From Vulcanimicrobiota bacterium (GTDB taxonomy: Bacteria; Vulcanimicrobiota; Vulcanimicrobiia; Vulcanimicrobiales; Vulcanimicrobiaceae), in the NCBI GenBank assembly GCA_003161435.1, contig PMOS01000004.1, forward strand, positions 1 through 64,000: 64,000 bases of DNA. Direction: 5' to 3'. The translations under genes were made by a program, and so were the position numbers. Below the pieces are notes generated by a model. The model saw only the letters and a list, made by a program, of their open reading frames with translations, had not been told where the DNA came from and did no database searches. Shown here one piece after another: positions 9,893 to 17,767 of this stretch (position 1 is the first letter of the stretch; each line of letters begins with the position of its first letter).

Positions 9893-11052
9893 AGATCATT
9901 CGCTGGGCGAGTACCGGGTTTGCTCTCGCCATCCTGGCTACGCTCACCGTCGTCGTGCCGCCGAACGGAGTACGCGCCGCCACGCCCGGCGCCATTTCTG
10001 CACGGACGGCTTCGGGGTTTGCGAATGCGCGGTTACCGTGGCAATTCGTGTTTCCGCGCGATCACGCTGCGCATTTCGGGTTTGCGAGCGAGTGGTGGTA
10101 TTATACGGGGCATCTCGTCGCGGCGGACGGGCGGCGGTTCGGTTACGAGCTGACGTTCTTTCGGTACGGGTTGCGGCCGGGCGATCCGCGGCCCGGCCCG
10201 GGTGAATCGAAGTGGCGCGGAAACCAGGTGTATCCGGCGCACCTCGCGCTGACCGACGAGCGTGGCCGGCGGTTCGTGTACGACGAACGGTTCGCGCGCG
10301 AGGCCCTCGGTATGGGGCGCGCCTCCGATCGCGCGCTCGATGTCGCGGCGGACGACTGGACGCTGCACGAAACTGGGCAACGCGGGACGCCGACGTTTCG
10401 CATGCATGCCGCGAGCGATGCGGTGGGGCTCGATCTCATTCAGGTCGCTGAGAAGCCGCCGGCCGTGCACGGACACGACGGCATCTCGCTCAAGGGCGCA
10501 TGCGCGTCGTGCGCGTCACACTACTATTCGATGACACGGCTGCGCACGTCGGGCCGGCTGCGCTACGGCGGTCGGTGGTTTCGCGTCACGGGCACGTCGT
10601 GGATGGACCACGAGTTCGGATCGGACGAATTGCAGCCGGATCAGGCGGGGTGGGACTGGTTCTCGATCCAGCTCGACGACCGCCGCGAGATCATGGACTA
10701 TCGTCTGCGTGAAAAGACCGGGGCGCTGACACCGGAATCGAGCGGCTCGCTCGTGGACCAGCGCGGTGCGGTTCGCTACCTTGCGCGCGAAGACGTCCTG
10801 GTCGACGCGACGGGAGCATGGAAGAGCCCGCACACCGGCGGCACGTATCCCAGCGGCTGGCACGTTCGCATCCCGTCGGCGCACCTCGATCTCGTTCTCA
10901 CGCCCGTGCTGGTCGATCAAGAGCTCGCGAACACCACTGCCGGCACGTCGTATTGGGAGGGCGCCGTCGACGCCAACGACGCGGCAACCGGCAAACATCT
11001 CGGCGTCGGCTACGTCGAGCTCACCGGCTACGCCGGCGCGATCTCTCTCTAG
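9889..11052 (+). CDS. AttH/CrtC-type lipocalin-like secreted protein
   Basis: A 387-residue protein with a signal peptide (about 1-30, ending VRA-ATPG) and an AttH/carotenoid 1,2-hydratase fold. Markers are FPRDHAAHFGFASEWWYYTGHL, YELTFFRYG, WMDHEFGS and DWFSIQL. In the AttEFGH arrangement an ATPase, FtsX permeases and this secreted protein act together, as seen here in order with 4-base overlaps. The family also includes hydratases acting on carotenoids, so it may chaperone or modify a hydrophobic product made by the ketosynthase operon. The specific ligand is unknown. Confidence 0.88.
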   Translation: MKIIRWASTGFALAILATLTVVVPPNGVRAATPGAISARTASGFANARLPWQFVFPRDHAAHFGFASEWWYYTGHLVAADGRRFGYELTFFRYGLRPGDPRPGPGESKWRGNQVYPAHLALTDERGRRFVYDERFAREALGMGRASDRALDVAADDWTLHETGQRGTPTFRMHAASDAVGLDLIQVAEKPPAVHGHDGISLKGACASCASHYYSMTRLRTSGRLRYGGRWFRVTGTSWMDHEFGSDELQPDQAGWDWFSIQLDDRREIMDYRLREKTGALTPESSGSLVDQRGAVRYLAREDVLVDATGAWKSPHTGGTYPSGWHVRIPSAHLDLVLTPVLVDQELANTTAGTSYWEGAVDANDAATGKHLGVGYVELTGYAGAISL

Positions 11053-11236
11053 CGCCGCCTCGACGACGTCCGACCCCGTCCGGCTCGGCAAGGAATCCAA
11101 AATCGTCTGACGGTCTCTTGAGCTATAACCCTAGCAAGGCTGGTGGCAGGTAGGCCAGCTGCCCCTGTAAGTTTAGACGGCAGGGGTGAATCCCGCATAA
11201 TTCCCGGGATCGGTCGGGCGCGCCAGCAGGGCTTGA
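11053..11236. other. intergenic region with weak stem-loop
   Basis: Gap between the end of the AttH operon and the repeats before the wHTH gene. It contains a short inverted repeat, CCCCTG around 11163 and CAGGGG around 11182, and a GC palindrome near 11204. I see no coding frame or recognisable RNA in it. Confidence 0.3.
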
Positions 11237-11294
11237 AGTATACCGAACGGAATAGTACAGTATACCGAGAGGAGTAGTTAAGTATGCCGCTCGG
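11237..11294 (+). promoter_or_regulatory. three 22-bp-spaced direct repeats over the wHTH start
   Basis: AGTATACCGAACGG at 11237, AGTATACCGAGAGG at 11259 and AGTATGCCGCTCGG at 11281 are spaced by exactly 22 bp, two helical turns. The third contains the ATG start codon of the wHTH gene (11284). Each contains a GTATAC-type core. This looks like an iterated operator for autoregulation. Confidence 0.7.
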
Positions 11295-11655
11295 TGCACC
11301 ATCCTATAACGACGACGAACAATGGGAGCTCCCAGCTCCAGCGCTCTTCGGAACGAAGATGCGCACGGCGCTCCTCATGGTCGTTGCAGTGCTCGAGGAA
11401 ACCTACCCGGCCGAGCTCGCCAGGTATCTTGGATCAAGCATCTCGTCGGTGCAGCGAACGCTCGACAAGATCGAGGACGATGGGCTCATCGCTACGCGCC
11501 CGCTCGTTGTGCGAGCCGTGACGCTCAATCCGCTCTTTCCGGCAGTTAAAGAGCTTCGCGCGCTCCTTCTGCGCCTCGCGGAAGGATATCCGGAGTACCA
11601 GCGGCTCAAAGAGTCGCGCCGGCTGCGCCCGCGGCGGCGGAACAAGCGCTTATGA
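11284..11655 (+). CDS. winged-helix DNA-binding protein (paired with nucleotidyltransferase)
   Basis: A 123-residue protein whose centre is a winged helix: helix TALLMVVAVLEETYPAELARYL, then recognition helix SSISSVQRTLDKIEDDGLI, then wing RPLVVRAVTLNP. The C-terminus is strongly basic (RRLRPRRRNKRL). The start ATG lies inside the third upstream repeat, so binding there would block both transcription and initiation. Its stop overlaps the start of the nucleotidyltransferase-like gene (ATGA), so the two are co-made. This regulator-plus-NTase arrangement resembles toxin-antitoxin modules of the AbiE kind in layout only; sequence similarity to AbiEi is not evident. Confidence 0.75.
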   Translation: MPLGAPSYNDDEQWELPAPALFGTKMRTALLMVVAVLEETYPAELARYLGSSISSVQRTLDKIEDDGLIATRPLVVRAVTLNPLFPAVKELRALLLRLAEGYPEYQRLKESRRLRPRRRNKRL

Positions 11656-12212
11656 TCTCCGCAGAATCGACGCTCGCCGACGTTTGCTTTGCCGTCTCGG
11701 CCGCCCTCGAGGCGCACGGCATGTCGGGCGTCCTCACCGGCGGGAGCGCTGCCGCTCTCTATGCTCCGCAGGCCTACATGTCTGACGATGCAGATTTCAT
11801 CCTGGACGCCGACGACCCACTCGCCGAAGTCAAAGTTGCACTGGAGCCGATAGGGTTTCAGCGAGACGGTAGATCTCGCATCTTCGTACATCTAAACTCA
11901 AAGTTCACCGTCGACTTCCCCAAAGGCCCGCTATCCGTCGGCGGAGAGTACATTCACGAAACGCACATACTTGAGCGGGGAGATATGCGCCTTCGAATTC
12001 TCACGCGCACCGACTGTATCCGCGATCGTTTGGCCCACTTCTACTTCTGGAGCGACTACACGGCGCTCAACGCCGCCGTAGGGGTTGCCGCGCAGAACTT
12101 CGACGAAGTCGAAATTGATCTCTTGCGCGCATGGACGGAACGCGAGTCGCCGGCGCTGCTCGAGAAATTTGCCGAGTTCGAACAGAGGTTGCACCAAGCA
12201 TTACATCGCTAG
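11652..12212 (+). CDS. nucleotidyltransferase-fold protein
   Basis: A 186-residue protein with an NTase signature: LTGGSAAALYAP (GGS motif, about 27-38) followed by the DADFIL acidic pair (about 47-52), then a third acidic position candidate in KFTVDFPKG. This is the GG[ST]...DxD...D layout of polymerase-beta-like enzymes. The rest is helical, with a C-terminal Glu/Leu-rich helix. It overlaps the winged-helix gene by 4 bases. It could be an enzyme toxin, with the upstream protein as its repressor or antitoxin, or a simple nucleotide-modifying enzyme. No target is suggested by the sequence. Confidence 0.65.
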   Translation: MISAESTLADVCFAVSAALEAHGMSGVLTGGSAAALYAPQAYMSDDADFILDADDPLAEVKVALEPIGFQRDGRSRIFVHLNSKFTVDFPKGPLSVGGEYIHETHILERGDMRLRILTRTDCIRDRLAHFYFWSDYTALNAAVGVAAQNFDEVEIDLLRAWTERESPALLEKFAEFEQRLHQALHR

Positions 12213-12250
12213 AACCGTAACACCCAAATCGCTGTCTCTGACGAGCGACG

Positions 12251-12640
12251 CTAGACTTGTTCGACGGTGTGGATCTCGGGGACGTCCTCGCGGACGACGG
12301 CTTCGATGCCGCCTTTGAGCGTCGCGTTGGAGGCGGGGCAGCCGCCGCAGGCGCCGATCATCTGCACGTATGCGACGTCGCCCTCGACCTTGATGAGCCA
12401 GACGTCGCCGCCGTCGCGGCGAATCGCCGGTCGGACGCGGTCGAGCGCGGCGTCGATCCGGCTTTCGAGCGTCGCGTGCGGCGCGTCGCTCGCCGCCGTC
12501 GGGTCGGGGCGATCGACGGTGCTGCGGTCGAGCGTGCTGCGCTCGAGGGTGCTTCGGCGCGGGTCGAACGGAGAGATTATTGGCCGAACTCCTTCATGAG
12601 GTCGTGCATGCGGGCGGCCATGGCGGTGGCGTCGTCCCAT
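12251..12640 (-). CDS. NifU-like Fe-S scaffold protein
   Basis: The last 70 residues form a NifU C-terminal/Nfu domain: LESRIDAALDRVRPAIRRDGGDVWL..., then GACGGCPASNATLKGGIE with the CxxC that binds a transferable [4Fe-4S] cluster. The stop is at 12251. The N-terminus is uncertain. No ATG, GTG or TTG lies between the aldolase stop and the domain. The nearest in-frame ATG (12640) is inside the aldolase gene, giving 129 residues. A non-standard ATA at 12580 has an ideally spaced AAGGAG. The stretch before the domain is a short repetitive RSTLERSTLDRSTVDR run. Confidence 0.8.
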   Translation of the reverse strand: MGRRHRHGRPHARPHEGVRPIISPFDPRRSTLERSTLDRSTVDRPDPTAASDAPHATLESRIDAALDRVRPAIRRDGGDVWLIKVEGDVAYVQMIGACGGCPASNATLKGGIEAVVREDVPEIHTVEQV

Positions 12641-13482
12641 TTGCGCTGCCACATGTTGCGCCCGAAGATGAGCCCGACGCAGCCCGCCTCCATCGCGAGC
12701 CGTGCTTTGTGGATCATGTCGTCGTCGCTGAGCTTCGAGCCGCCGGAGACGAGGACGAGCGTGCGTCCCGCCGACTTCACGACCTTGCGCAGGCCGTCGA
12801 GCTCGGACATCGTCAGCGTGTTGTACGGTTTCGGTGCCGCAGCGGCGACTTCTTCGGAGTTCGGCACGTTGAGCTTCACCACGTCGGCGCCGATCTCGCA
12901 GGCGACGCGCGCCGCGTAGTCGACGGCGTAGAGCGAGTCCTGACCGCCCTTGGCCTTGATTGCGGCGCCGCGCGGATACGCCCACACGACCAGCGGCATT
13001 CCGTAGCGCTCGCAATCGCGGCGAACTTCGTTGGCCTGCGCGATGTCGACGTCTTGCGCCGGCGAGCCGACGTACAGCGTGTACCCGACCGCACTCGCGC
13101 CGAGCCGCACCGCGTCTTCGACGCTCGAAGTCAGCGATGAGAACGAGTCGTCGTCGGACGGCACGTTGGTCTTCCCGTTGACCTTGAGCAGCAGCGGAAC
13201 GCGACCGGCATATTGCTTGTGGTACTTCTCGGCGAGCCCGATGTGATAGGCGATCCCGGAAAAGTTGCCCTCGACCGCGAGCCGCAGCACCCAATCCGTG
13301 TCGAGCGCATCGGGGTTGTCGAAGAAATCGATCGGGCCGTGCTCGAGACCTTGGTCGATCGGCAACATCATCAGCGTCCCGTTGGCCGGGCCGTGCTGGT
13401 ACAAGATCGAGAAGAGCCGAGCGCGCTTCCCGGTCGAGAGGTTGAGGTCTTCGAACGTCGGGCGGCGGATCGAAGCAAGCAT
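12577..13482 (-). CDS. class I fructose-bisphosphate aldolase (DhnA type)
   Basis: A 301-residue TIM-barrel aldolase of the archaeal/DhnA class. Markers are MLPIDQGLEHGPIDFF, the Schiff-base lysine in GADVVKLNVPN, WAYPRGAAIKAKGG, LVLVSGGSKLSDDDMI and the phosphate-binding VGLIFGRNMWQR. It interconverts fructose-1,6-bisphosphate with dihydroxyacetone phosphate and glyceraldehyde-3-phosphate in the cytoplasm. The ATG at 13482 has a good AGGGGA ribosome site 9 bases upstream. The NifU-like gene follows on the same strand with overlap. Confidence 0.95.
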   Translation of the reverse strand: MLASIRRPTFEDLNLSTGKRARLFSILYQHGPANGTLMMLPIDQGLEHGPIDFFDNPDALDTDWVLRLAVEGNFSGIAYHIGLAEKYHKQYAGRVPLLLKVNGKTNVPSDDDSFSSLTSSVEDAVRLGASAVGYTLYVGSPAQDVDIAQANEVRRDCERYGMPLVVWAYPRGAAIKAKGGQDSLYAVDYAARVACEIGADVVKLNVPNSEEVAAAAPKPYNTLTMSELDGLRKVVKSAGRTLVLVSGGSKLSDDDMIHKARLAMEAGCVGLIFGRNMWQRKWDDATAMAARMHDLMKEFGQ

Positions 13483-13583
13483 CCTGTCGGTTCCCCTTTG
13501 CGAGTGGTGGGTTCGCGGTTCGTGCGACGCCCAGCAGGACCATTTTGCGCCGCCGGGGCGCCGTTCGCAACGACGCCGGTCGC

Positions 13584-14477
13584 TCAGCGCGAGGCGACGG
13601 CGAGGCCGTAGGCCGCGGCGAGCCCGCCGGTGATGGTGGCGTAGAGGGCGACGCCCCAGAACGCCATCGACGCCGGTCGCGGGTCGCGCAAGCTGAGCCA
13701 CAAGAGCGCGACCGTTGCGACGGCCGCCGGCAGTAGGGCCAGCGCACCTGCGCCCGCGTGCAACTTCAGCGCTCCGGTAACCGCGCTGGCCCCCGCCACC
13801 GCGGCCGCAATCGTGACCATCCGCCACGTGCGGGCCGGCCCCCAGCGCACGACCAAGGTGCGCTTTCCCGCCGCCACGTCGGCGCCTGCATCGGGCAGCT
13901 CGACGCAGAGCATCATCGCGAGCATCGCGGCAGCCGGCGCGACGAGGGCGTTTTCGAGCAGCGCATCGAGGCGCCCGGCGAAGGCGGCATAGCCCGCGGC
14001 CGGGACGAGGACCGCGACGACCAATACCGTGGTGAGCTCGCCGAACCCGCGGGCCGCCAAGCGCAGCGGCGGCGCCGAATACGACCACGCCAGCGCAAAC
14101 ATGCCCAGGCCGATCCAACCCACCGTCGCGTTAGCGCCGAACCAGAAGCGTGCCGTCGCCGCGAGCCCGAGCGCGGCGCACACCACCGCGGCGAGCAGCG
14201 CGACGCGCGGGTGCAGCGCTCCCGACGTCAGCACGCCGCTGCCGCCCGACCACGCCGTCCTTTGCGCGAACACGTCGCCCGCGCGGTCGAAGTAGTCGTT
14301 CGCATAGTGCACCATCAGCTGAAACGCGCTGACCAATGCCTGGATCCACAGGTAGGTGACGCCGTCGAGCCGGTGTCCCGACCATGCGGCGACCGCTGCG
14401 CCCAGCGCGACGCCGACGACGCCGCCCAACAAGAACAGGGGTCGCGTCAGCCGGACGAACGCGAGCAGCGTGGTCAC
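13584..14477 (-). CDS. UbiA-family prenyltransferase (MenA-like)
   Basis: A 297-residue membrane enzyme with about eight helices. Both Mg-prenyl-diphosphate motifs are visible: NDYFDRAGD (about 60-68) and DAGADVAAGKRTLVVRWG. The FxLMVHYANDYFD context and the second motif followed by K-R-T resemble 1,4-dihydroxy-2-naphthoate octaprenyltransferase (MenA), which makes demethylmenaquinone. Other UbiA members share these motifs, so the acceptor is not certain. It is 101 bp upstream of the aldolase on the same strand and divergent from the dehydrogenase gene. Confidence 0.85.
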   Translation of the reverse strand: MTTLLAFVRLTRPLFLLGGVVGVALGAAVAAWSGHRLDGVTYLWIQALVSAFQLMVHYANDYFDRAGDVFAQRTAWSGGSGVLTSGALHPRVALLAAVVCAALGLAATARFWFGANATVGWIGLGMFALAWSYSAPPLRLAARGFGELTTVLVVAVLVPAAGYAAFAGRLDALLENALVAPAAAMLAMMLCVELPDAGADVAAGKRTLVVRWGPARTWRMVTIAAAVAGASAVTGALKLHAGAGALALLPAAVATVALLWLSLRDPRPASMAFWGVALYATITGGLAAAYGLAVASR

Positions 14478-14534
14478 CCCGGCTGATTCACCCGCAGGCC
14501 GTCACGTCCCGCGCGCCGTACGCGAGCGCACCGT

Positions 14535-15437
14535 ATGGCAACCAAGGTCGGAATGATCGGCGTCGGCACGATGGGAGAGCCGATGGCGGCGTCGCTGCTG
14601 CGCGCCGGCTTCGCGGTGACCGTCTGCGCGCACGCGAATCGCGAACCGGTCGAGCGGCTCGTCGCGCAAGGTGCGCACGACGGCGGCGATCCGGCCGGCG
14701 TCGCGAGTGCGGTCGACGTCGTCGTCACGTGCGTGCCCGATGCGCCGCAGGTCGAAGAGGTGCTGTTCGGCGAGCACGGCGCGGCGGTTGGCGCGCGGCC
14801 GGGCACGCTCTTCATCGACATGTCGACGATCTCACCGGTCGCGACGCGCGCCTTCGACGCGCGGTTGCGCGCGGCGGGATTCCGGTTCCTCGATGCGCCG
14901 GTTTCGGGCGGTCCGGCACGGGCGAAAACCGGAACGCTCACCATCATGGTCGGCGCGTCGGACGACGATCTCGCCGAAGCGCGCCCGGTGCTCGAGGCGA
15001 TGGGGAGGCCGAATCACGTCGGCGCCGTCGGGATGGGCGAGGTCGTGAAGCTCGTCAACCAGATCATCATCTCGAACGTGATGCTGGCGAACGTCGAAGC
15101 GCTGACGTTTGCGGCGAAAGCCGGTGCCGACATCGATGCGGTGCTCGACGTGATCGCCAGCGCGACCGGCTCGAACTACCTGCTCGCGAACTGGGTGCAG
15201 CAGAGCTGGCTGGCCGGCTCGCACAAGCCGGGTTTCGCACTCGACCTGCTGCGCAAGGACCTCGCGGCGGCGCTCGACTCGGCGCGCGCGATGGGCGTCG
15301 CGATGCCGGCCAGCGCGCTCGCGTATCAGCTCTACACCGCGACCTCCGGCGAAGGACACGGGAAAGACGATTACACCTCGGTCGCGACGTTCTACGAGCG
15401 CGCCGCGGGCGTGACGGTTCGCAAGAAGCCGGGCTAG
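14535..15437 (+). CDS. NAD(P)-dependent beta-hydroxyacid dehydrogenase
   Basis: A 300-residue enzyme of the 3-hydroxyisobutyrate dehydrogenase family. It has the nucleotide motif VGMIGVGTMGEPMA (5-18), the substrate motif FLDAPVSGGPARAKTGTLTIMVG and the catalytic lysine in GEVVKLVNQIIISN. Members oxidise 3-hydroxyisobutyrate, tartronate semialdehyde or succinic semialdehyde; the sequence alone does not tell which. It is 6 bp upstream of the Ppx gene and probably co-transcribed with it. Confidence 0.92.
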   Translation: MATKVGMIGVGTMGEPMAASLLRAGFAVTVCAHANREPVERLVAQGAHDGGDPAGVASAVDVVVTCVPDAPQVEEVLFGEHGAAVGARPGTLFIDMSTISPVATRAFDARLRAAGFRFLDAPVSGGPARAKTGTLTIMVGASDDDLAEARPVLEAMGRPNHVGAVGMGEVVKLVNQIIISNVMLANVEALTFAAKAGADIDAVLDVIASATGSNYLLANWVQQSWLAGSHKPGFALDLLRKDLAAALDSARAMGVAMPASALAYQLYTATSGEGHGKDDYTSVATFYERAAGVTVRKKPG

Positions 15438-15443
15438 ACGAGC

Positions 15444-16991
15444 GTGCTGTTCGGCGCGATCGATGTCGGGACCAACTCGATCCATTTGATCGTCGTCGAA
15501 CTGGACTCGGCGTTCGACACGTCGCGCGTCGTGTACAAGGCCCGCGAGATGGTGCGGCTAGGCAGCGATGACGCGCTCGAGCGCGGGCGGCTCTCGCGCA
15601 AAGCGATGGACCGCGGCGTCGAAGCGATCGCGCGCTTCAACGACGCGGCGCGGGAGCGCGGCGCCCAGCGCATTCGCGCGGTCGCGACGTCGGCGGTTCG
15701 CGAAACCGAGAACGGCGGCGAGTTTCGCGGCCTCGTCGAAGCGCGCACCGGTCTGCGCCTCGAGATCCTCGACGGGTACGAAGAAGCGCGGCTGATCCAC
15801 CTCGGCGTCGCCAACGGGTATCCGCTCTACGATCGGGTGGCCTGTATCATCGACATCGGCGGCGGCTCGACCGAGTTCATCGTCGCCGACGGCGAGCGGC
15901 CGTACTTGGTCGATTCGGTGAAGCTCGGCAGCCTGCGGCTGTACGACGCCTATTTGCGCGACAAGCCCGATCAGCTGCGCGCCGCGCGCAAGCTCGATGC
16001 GCACGTCGCCGGCGTGCTCGGCCCGCTGATCGAGCGGATCCGCCACTATCGACTCGACCTCGCGATCGGTACGTCGGGGACGATCATGGGACTCGCCTGG
16101 CTCGACGCGGCGCAACGCGGGTTGGCCGTCAAGGGCGTTCACGGTTACACGCTCTCGCGCGTTCGGCTCGAGGCGCTGCAGCGTCACATGCTGGTGGCGG
16201 GTGAGACGGAGCGGCGCCGCATGCCCGGGATGAACCCGCGCCGGGCCGACATCATCGTAGCCGGCAACGCCGTCTTGATCGGCGCGCTCGCGCTGCTCGG
16301 ACGCGACGAGTTGGTCGTTTGCGAGCGCGCGCTGCGCGACGGCGTGGTCGTCGACCTCGCGCACCGCGACCGCGAGCTAGCCCAGCGGCTCGGTGACGAG
16401 CGGGCCCAACGCATCGAGGCGGTCGAAGCGGTTGCCCGCCGCTACGAGCACCTGGGCGGGCACCAGCGCCACGTCGCACGGCTCGCGCTGGTCTTGTTCG
16501 AACGCCTCGCACCGCTGCACGGGTTGGCGCCGGCCGACCGCGACCTGCTCTGGGCCGCCGCCGTCCTGCACGGAATCGGGCGCTTCGTCGGCCAGAGCGG
16601 CCACCACAAACACGCCGCCTACCTGATCCGCAACACGCGGCTGGAGGGCTGGCGGGACGACGAGCGCGAGCTGATCGCGCAGACCGCCCGCTACTATCGC
16701 AAGGCGATGCCCAAGGCGTCGCATCTCGAGTACGCGGCGCTCGCGCCCGGCGACCGGCACCGCGTCGACGTGCTGGCCGCCTTGCTGCGAATCGCCGACG
16801 GGCTCGATATCCTGCACTTGGGTACGGTGACCGACGTCTCGGCCGTCCCCGAAGACGGCCTGGTGGTGATCGCCGCGCAGGCCGACGGCGACGCTTCAGG
16901 CGAAGTCGATGCCGCGATGGAGAAAGCCGACCTGTTCGAGCGCACTTTCGGAATGCGGCTCGTGTTCGAGGTCATGGTGCCCGGCGCATGA
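15444..16991 (+). CDS. ppx: exopolyphosphatase, Ppx/GppA family with HD-like C-terminus
   Basis: A 515-residue phosphatase. The N-terminal actin-like fold has GAIDVGTNSIHLIVVEL, the phosphate loop IDIGGGSTEFIV, and TSGTIMGL as adenosine-type motif. The C-terminal half (about 310-470) is an HD-type helical domain with HQRHVARLALVLF, AAVLHGIGRFV and HHKHAAYLI. Ppx/GppA enzymes hydrolyse polyphosphate or pppGpp. It starts at GTG and its stop overlaps PhoB (ATGA), which ties polyphosphate turnover to the phosphate-starvation response encoded next. Confidence 0.93.
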   Translation: MLFGAIDVGTNSIHLIVVELDSAFDTSRVVYKAREMVRLGSDDALERGRLSRKAMDRGVEAIARFNDAARERGAQRIRAVATSAVRETENGGEFRGLVEARTGLRLEILDGYEEARLIHLGVANGYPLYDRVACIIDIGGGSTEFIVADGERPYLVDSVKLGSLRLYDAYLRDKPDQLRAARKLDAHVAGVLGPLIERIRHYRLDLAIGTSGTIMGLAWLDAAQRGLAVKGVHGYTLSRVRLEALQRHMLVAGETERRRMPGMNPRRADIIVAGNAVLIGALALLGRDELVVCERALRDGVVVDLAHRDRELAQRLGDERAQRIEAVEAVARRYEHLGGHQRHVARLALVLFERLAPLHGLAPADRDLLWAAAVLHGIGRFVGQSGHHKHAAYLIRNTRLEGWRDDERELIAQTARYYRKAMPKASHLEYAALAPGDRHRVDVLAALLRIADGLDILHLGTVTDVSAVPEDGLVVIAAQADGDASGEVDAAMEKADLFERTFGMRLVFEVMVPGA

Positions 16992-17689
16992 CCACCGCGG
17001 TCGCGACGAAGAAGAAGATCCTGCTCGTCGACGACGAGGCGGCGATCGTCCATTCGTTGCGCTACAACCTCGAGAAGAACGGTTATGCCGTGGCGACGGC
17101 GGGCGACGGGCGCACCGCGGTGATGCTCGCCCAGAGCGAGCGCCCCGACCTGGTCGTGCTGGACATCATGCTGCCGCTGCTGGACGGGATCGAAGCGTGC
17201 AAGGAGATCCGCAAGACGTCGAGCGTCCCGATCATCATGCTCACCGCGAAGGACCAGGAGTTCGATAAAGTCCTCGCCCTCGAGCTCGGCGCCGACGACT
17301 ACGTCACCAAGCCGTTTTCGCTGGGCGAGATCATGGCGCGCATCAAGGCGCGTTTGCGGCGTGCCGAGGTCGACGCCGACGAACGTGACGAGTCGATCAC
17401 CGCCGGCGAGATCACCATCGATCCGTCGCGCCAGCGACTGGTAGTGCGCGGTCGCGACGTCGCGCTCGCCCCCAAAGAGTTCCGGCTGCTGCACGTGCTC
17501 ATGGAGAACCGCGGGCGGATCGTCACCCGCCAGATGCTGCTCGAGAAAGTCTGGGGCTACGACTTCGAGGGCGAGCACCAGACGATCAGCGTCCACGTTC
17601 GCTGGCTGCGTGAAAAGATCGAGGTCGACCCCAACAACCCGCGCAACATCGTGACCGTGCGCAGCCGCGGTTACATGTTCCGCGAGTGA
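16988..17689 (+). CDS. phoB: response regulator, OmpR/PhoB family
   Basis: A 233-residue regulator. The receiver domain has the acidic pair VDDE (14-17), phospho-acceptor Asp59 in LVVLDIMLP, and the lysine in MLTAKD. The C-terminal winged helix includes LTPKEF-like LAPKEFRLLHVLMEN, the EKVWGYDFEG turn and VRWLREKIEVDP. It overlaps the Ppx stop by 4 bases and precedes a histidine kinase and the pst genes. PhoB is the natural assignment, activating pst under phosphate limitation. The linked TTAAG repeats before pstS are its likely target. Confidence 0.9.
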   Translation: MTTAVATKKKILLVDDEAAIVHSLRYNLEKNGYAVATAGDGRTAVMLAQSERPDLVVLDIMLPLLDGIEACKEIRKTSSVPIIMLTAKDQEFDKVLALELGADDYVTKPFSLGEIMARIKARLRRAEVDADERDESITAGEITIDPSRQRLVVRGRDVALAPKEFRLLHVLMENRGRIVTRQMLLEKVWGYDFEGEHQTISVHVRWLREKIEVDPNNPRNIVTVRSRGYMFRE

Positions 17690-17767
17690 AGACGGGAACA
17701 GCCGACGGCTGACTTCGTCGCCGCATCACTCGGCGCGCTGGCCGGAATCGCCGGCACCTATGCCGTT

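Noticed and set aside
11053-11236. Possible riboswitch upstream of the wHTH-NTase pair
   Set aside because: Only one weak 6-bp stem and no recognisable aptamer core.
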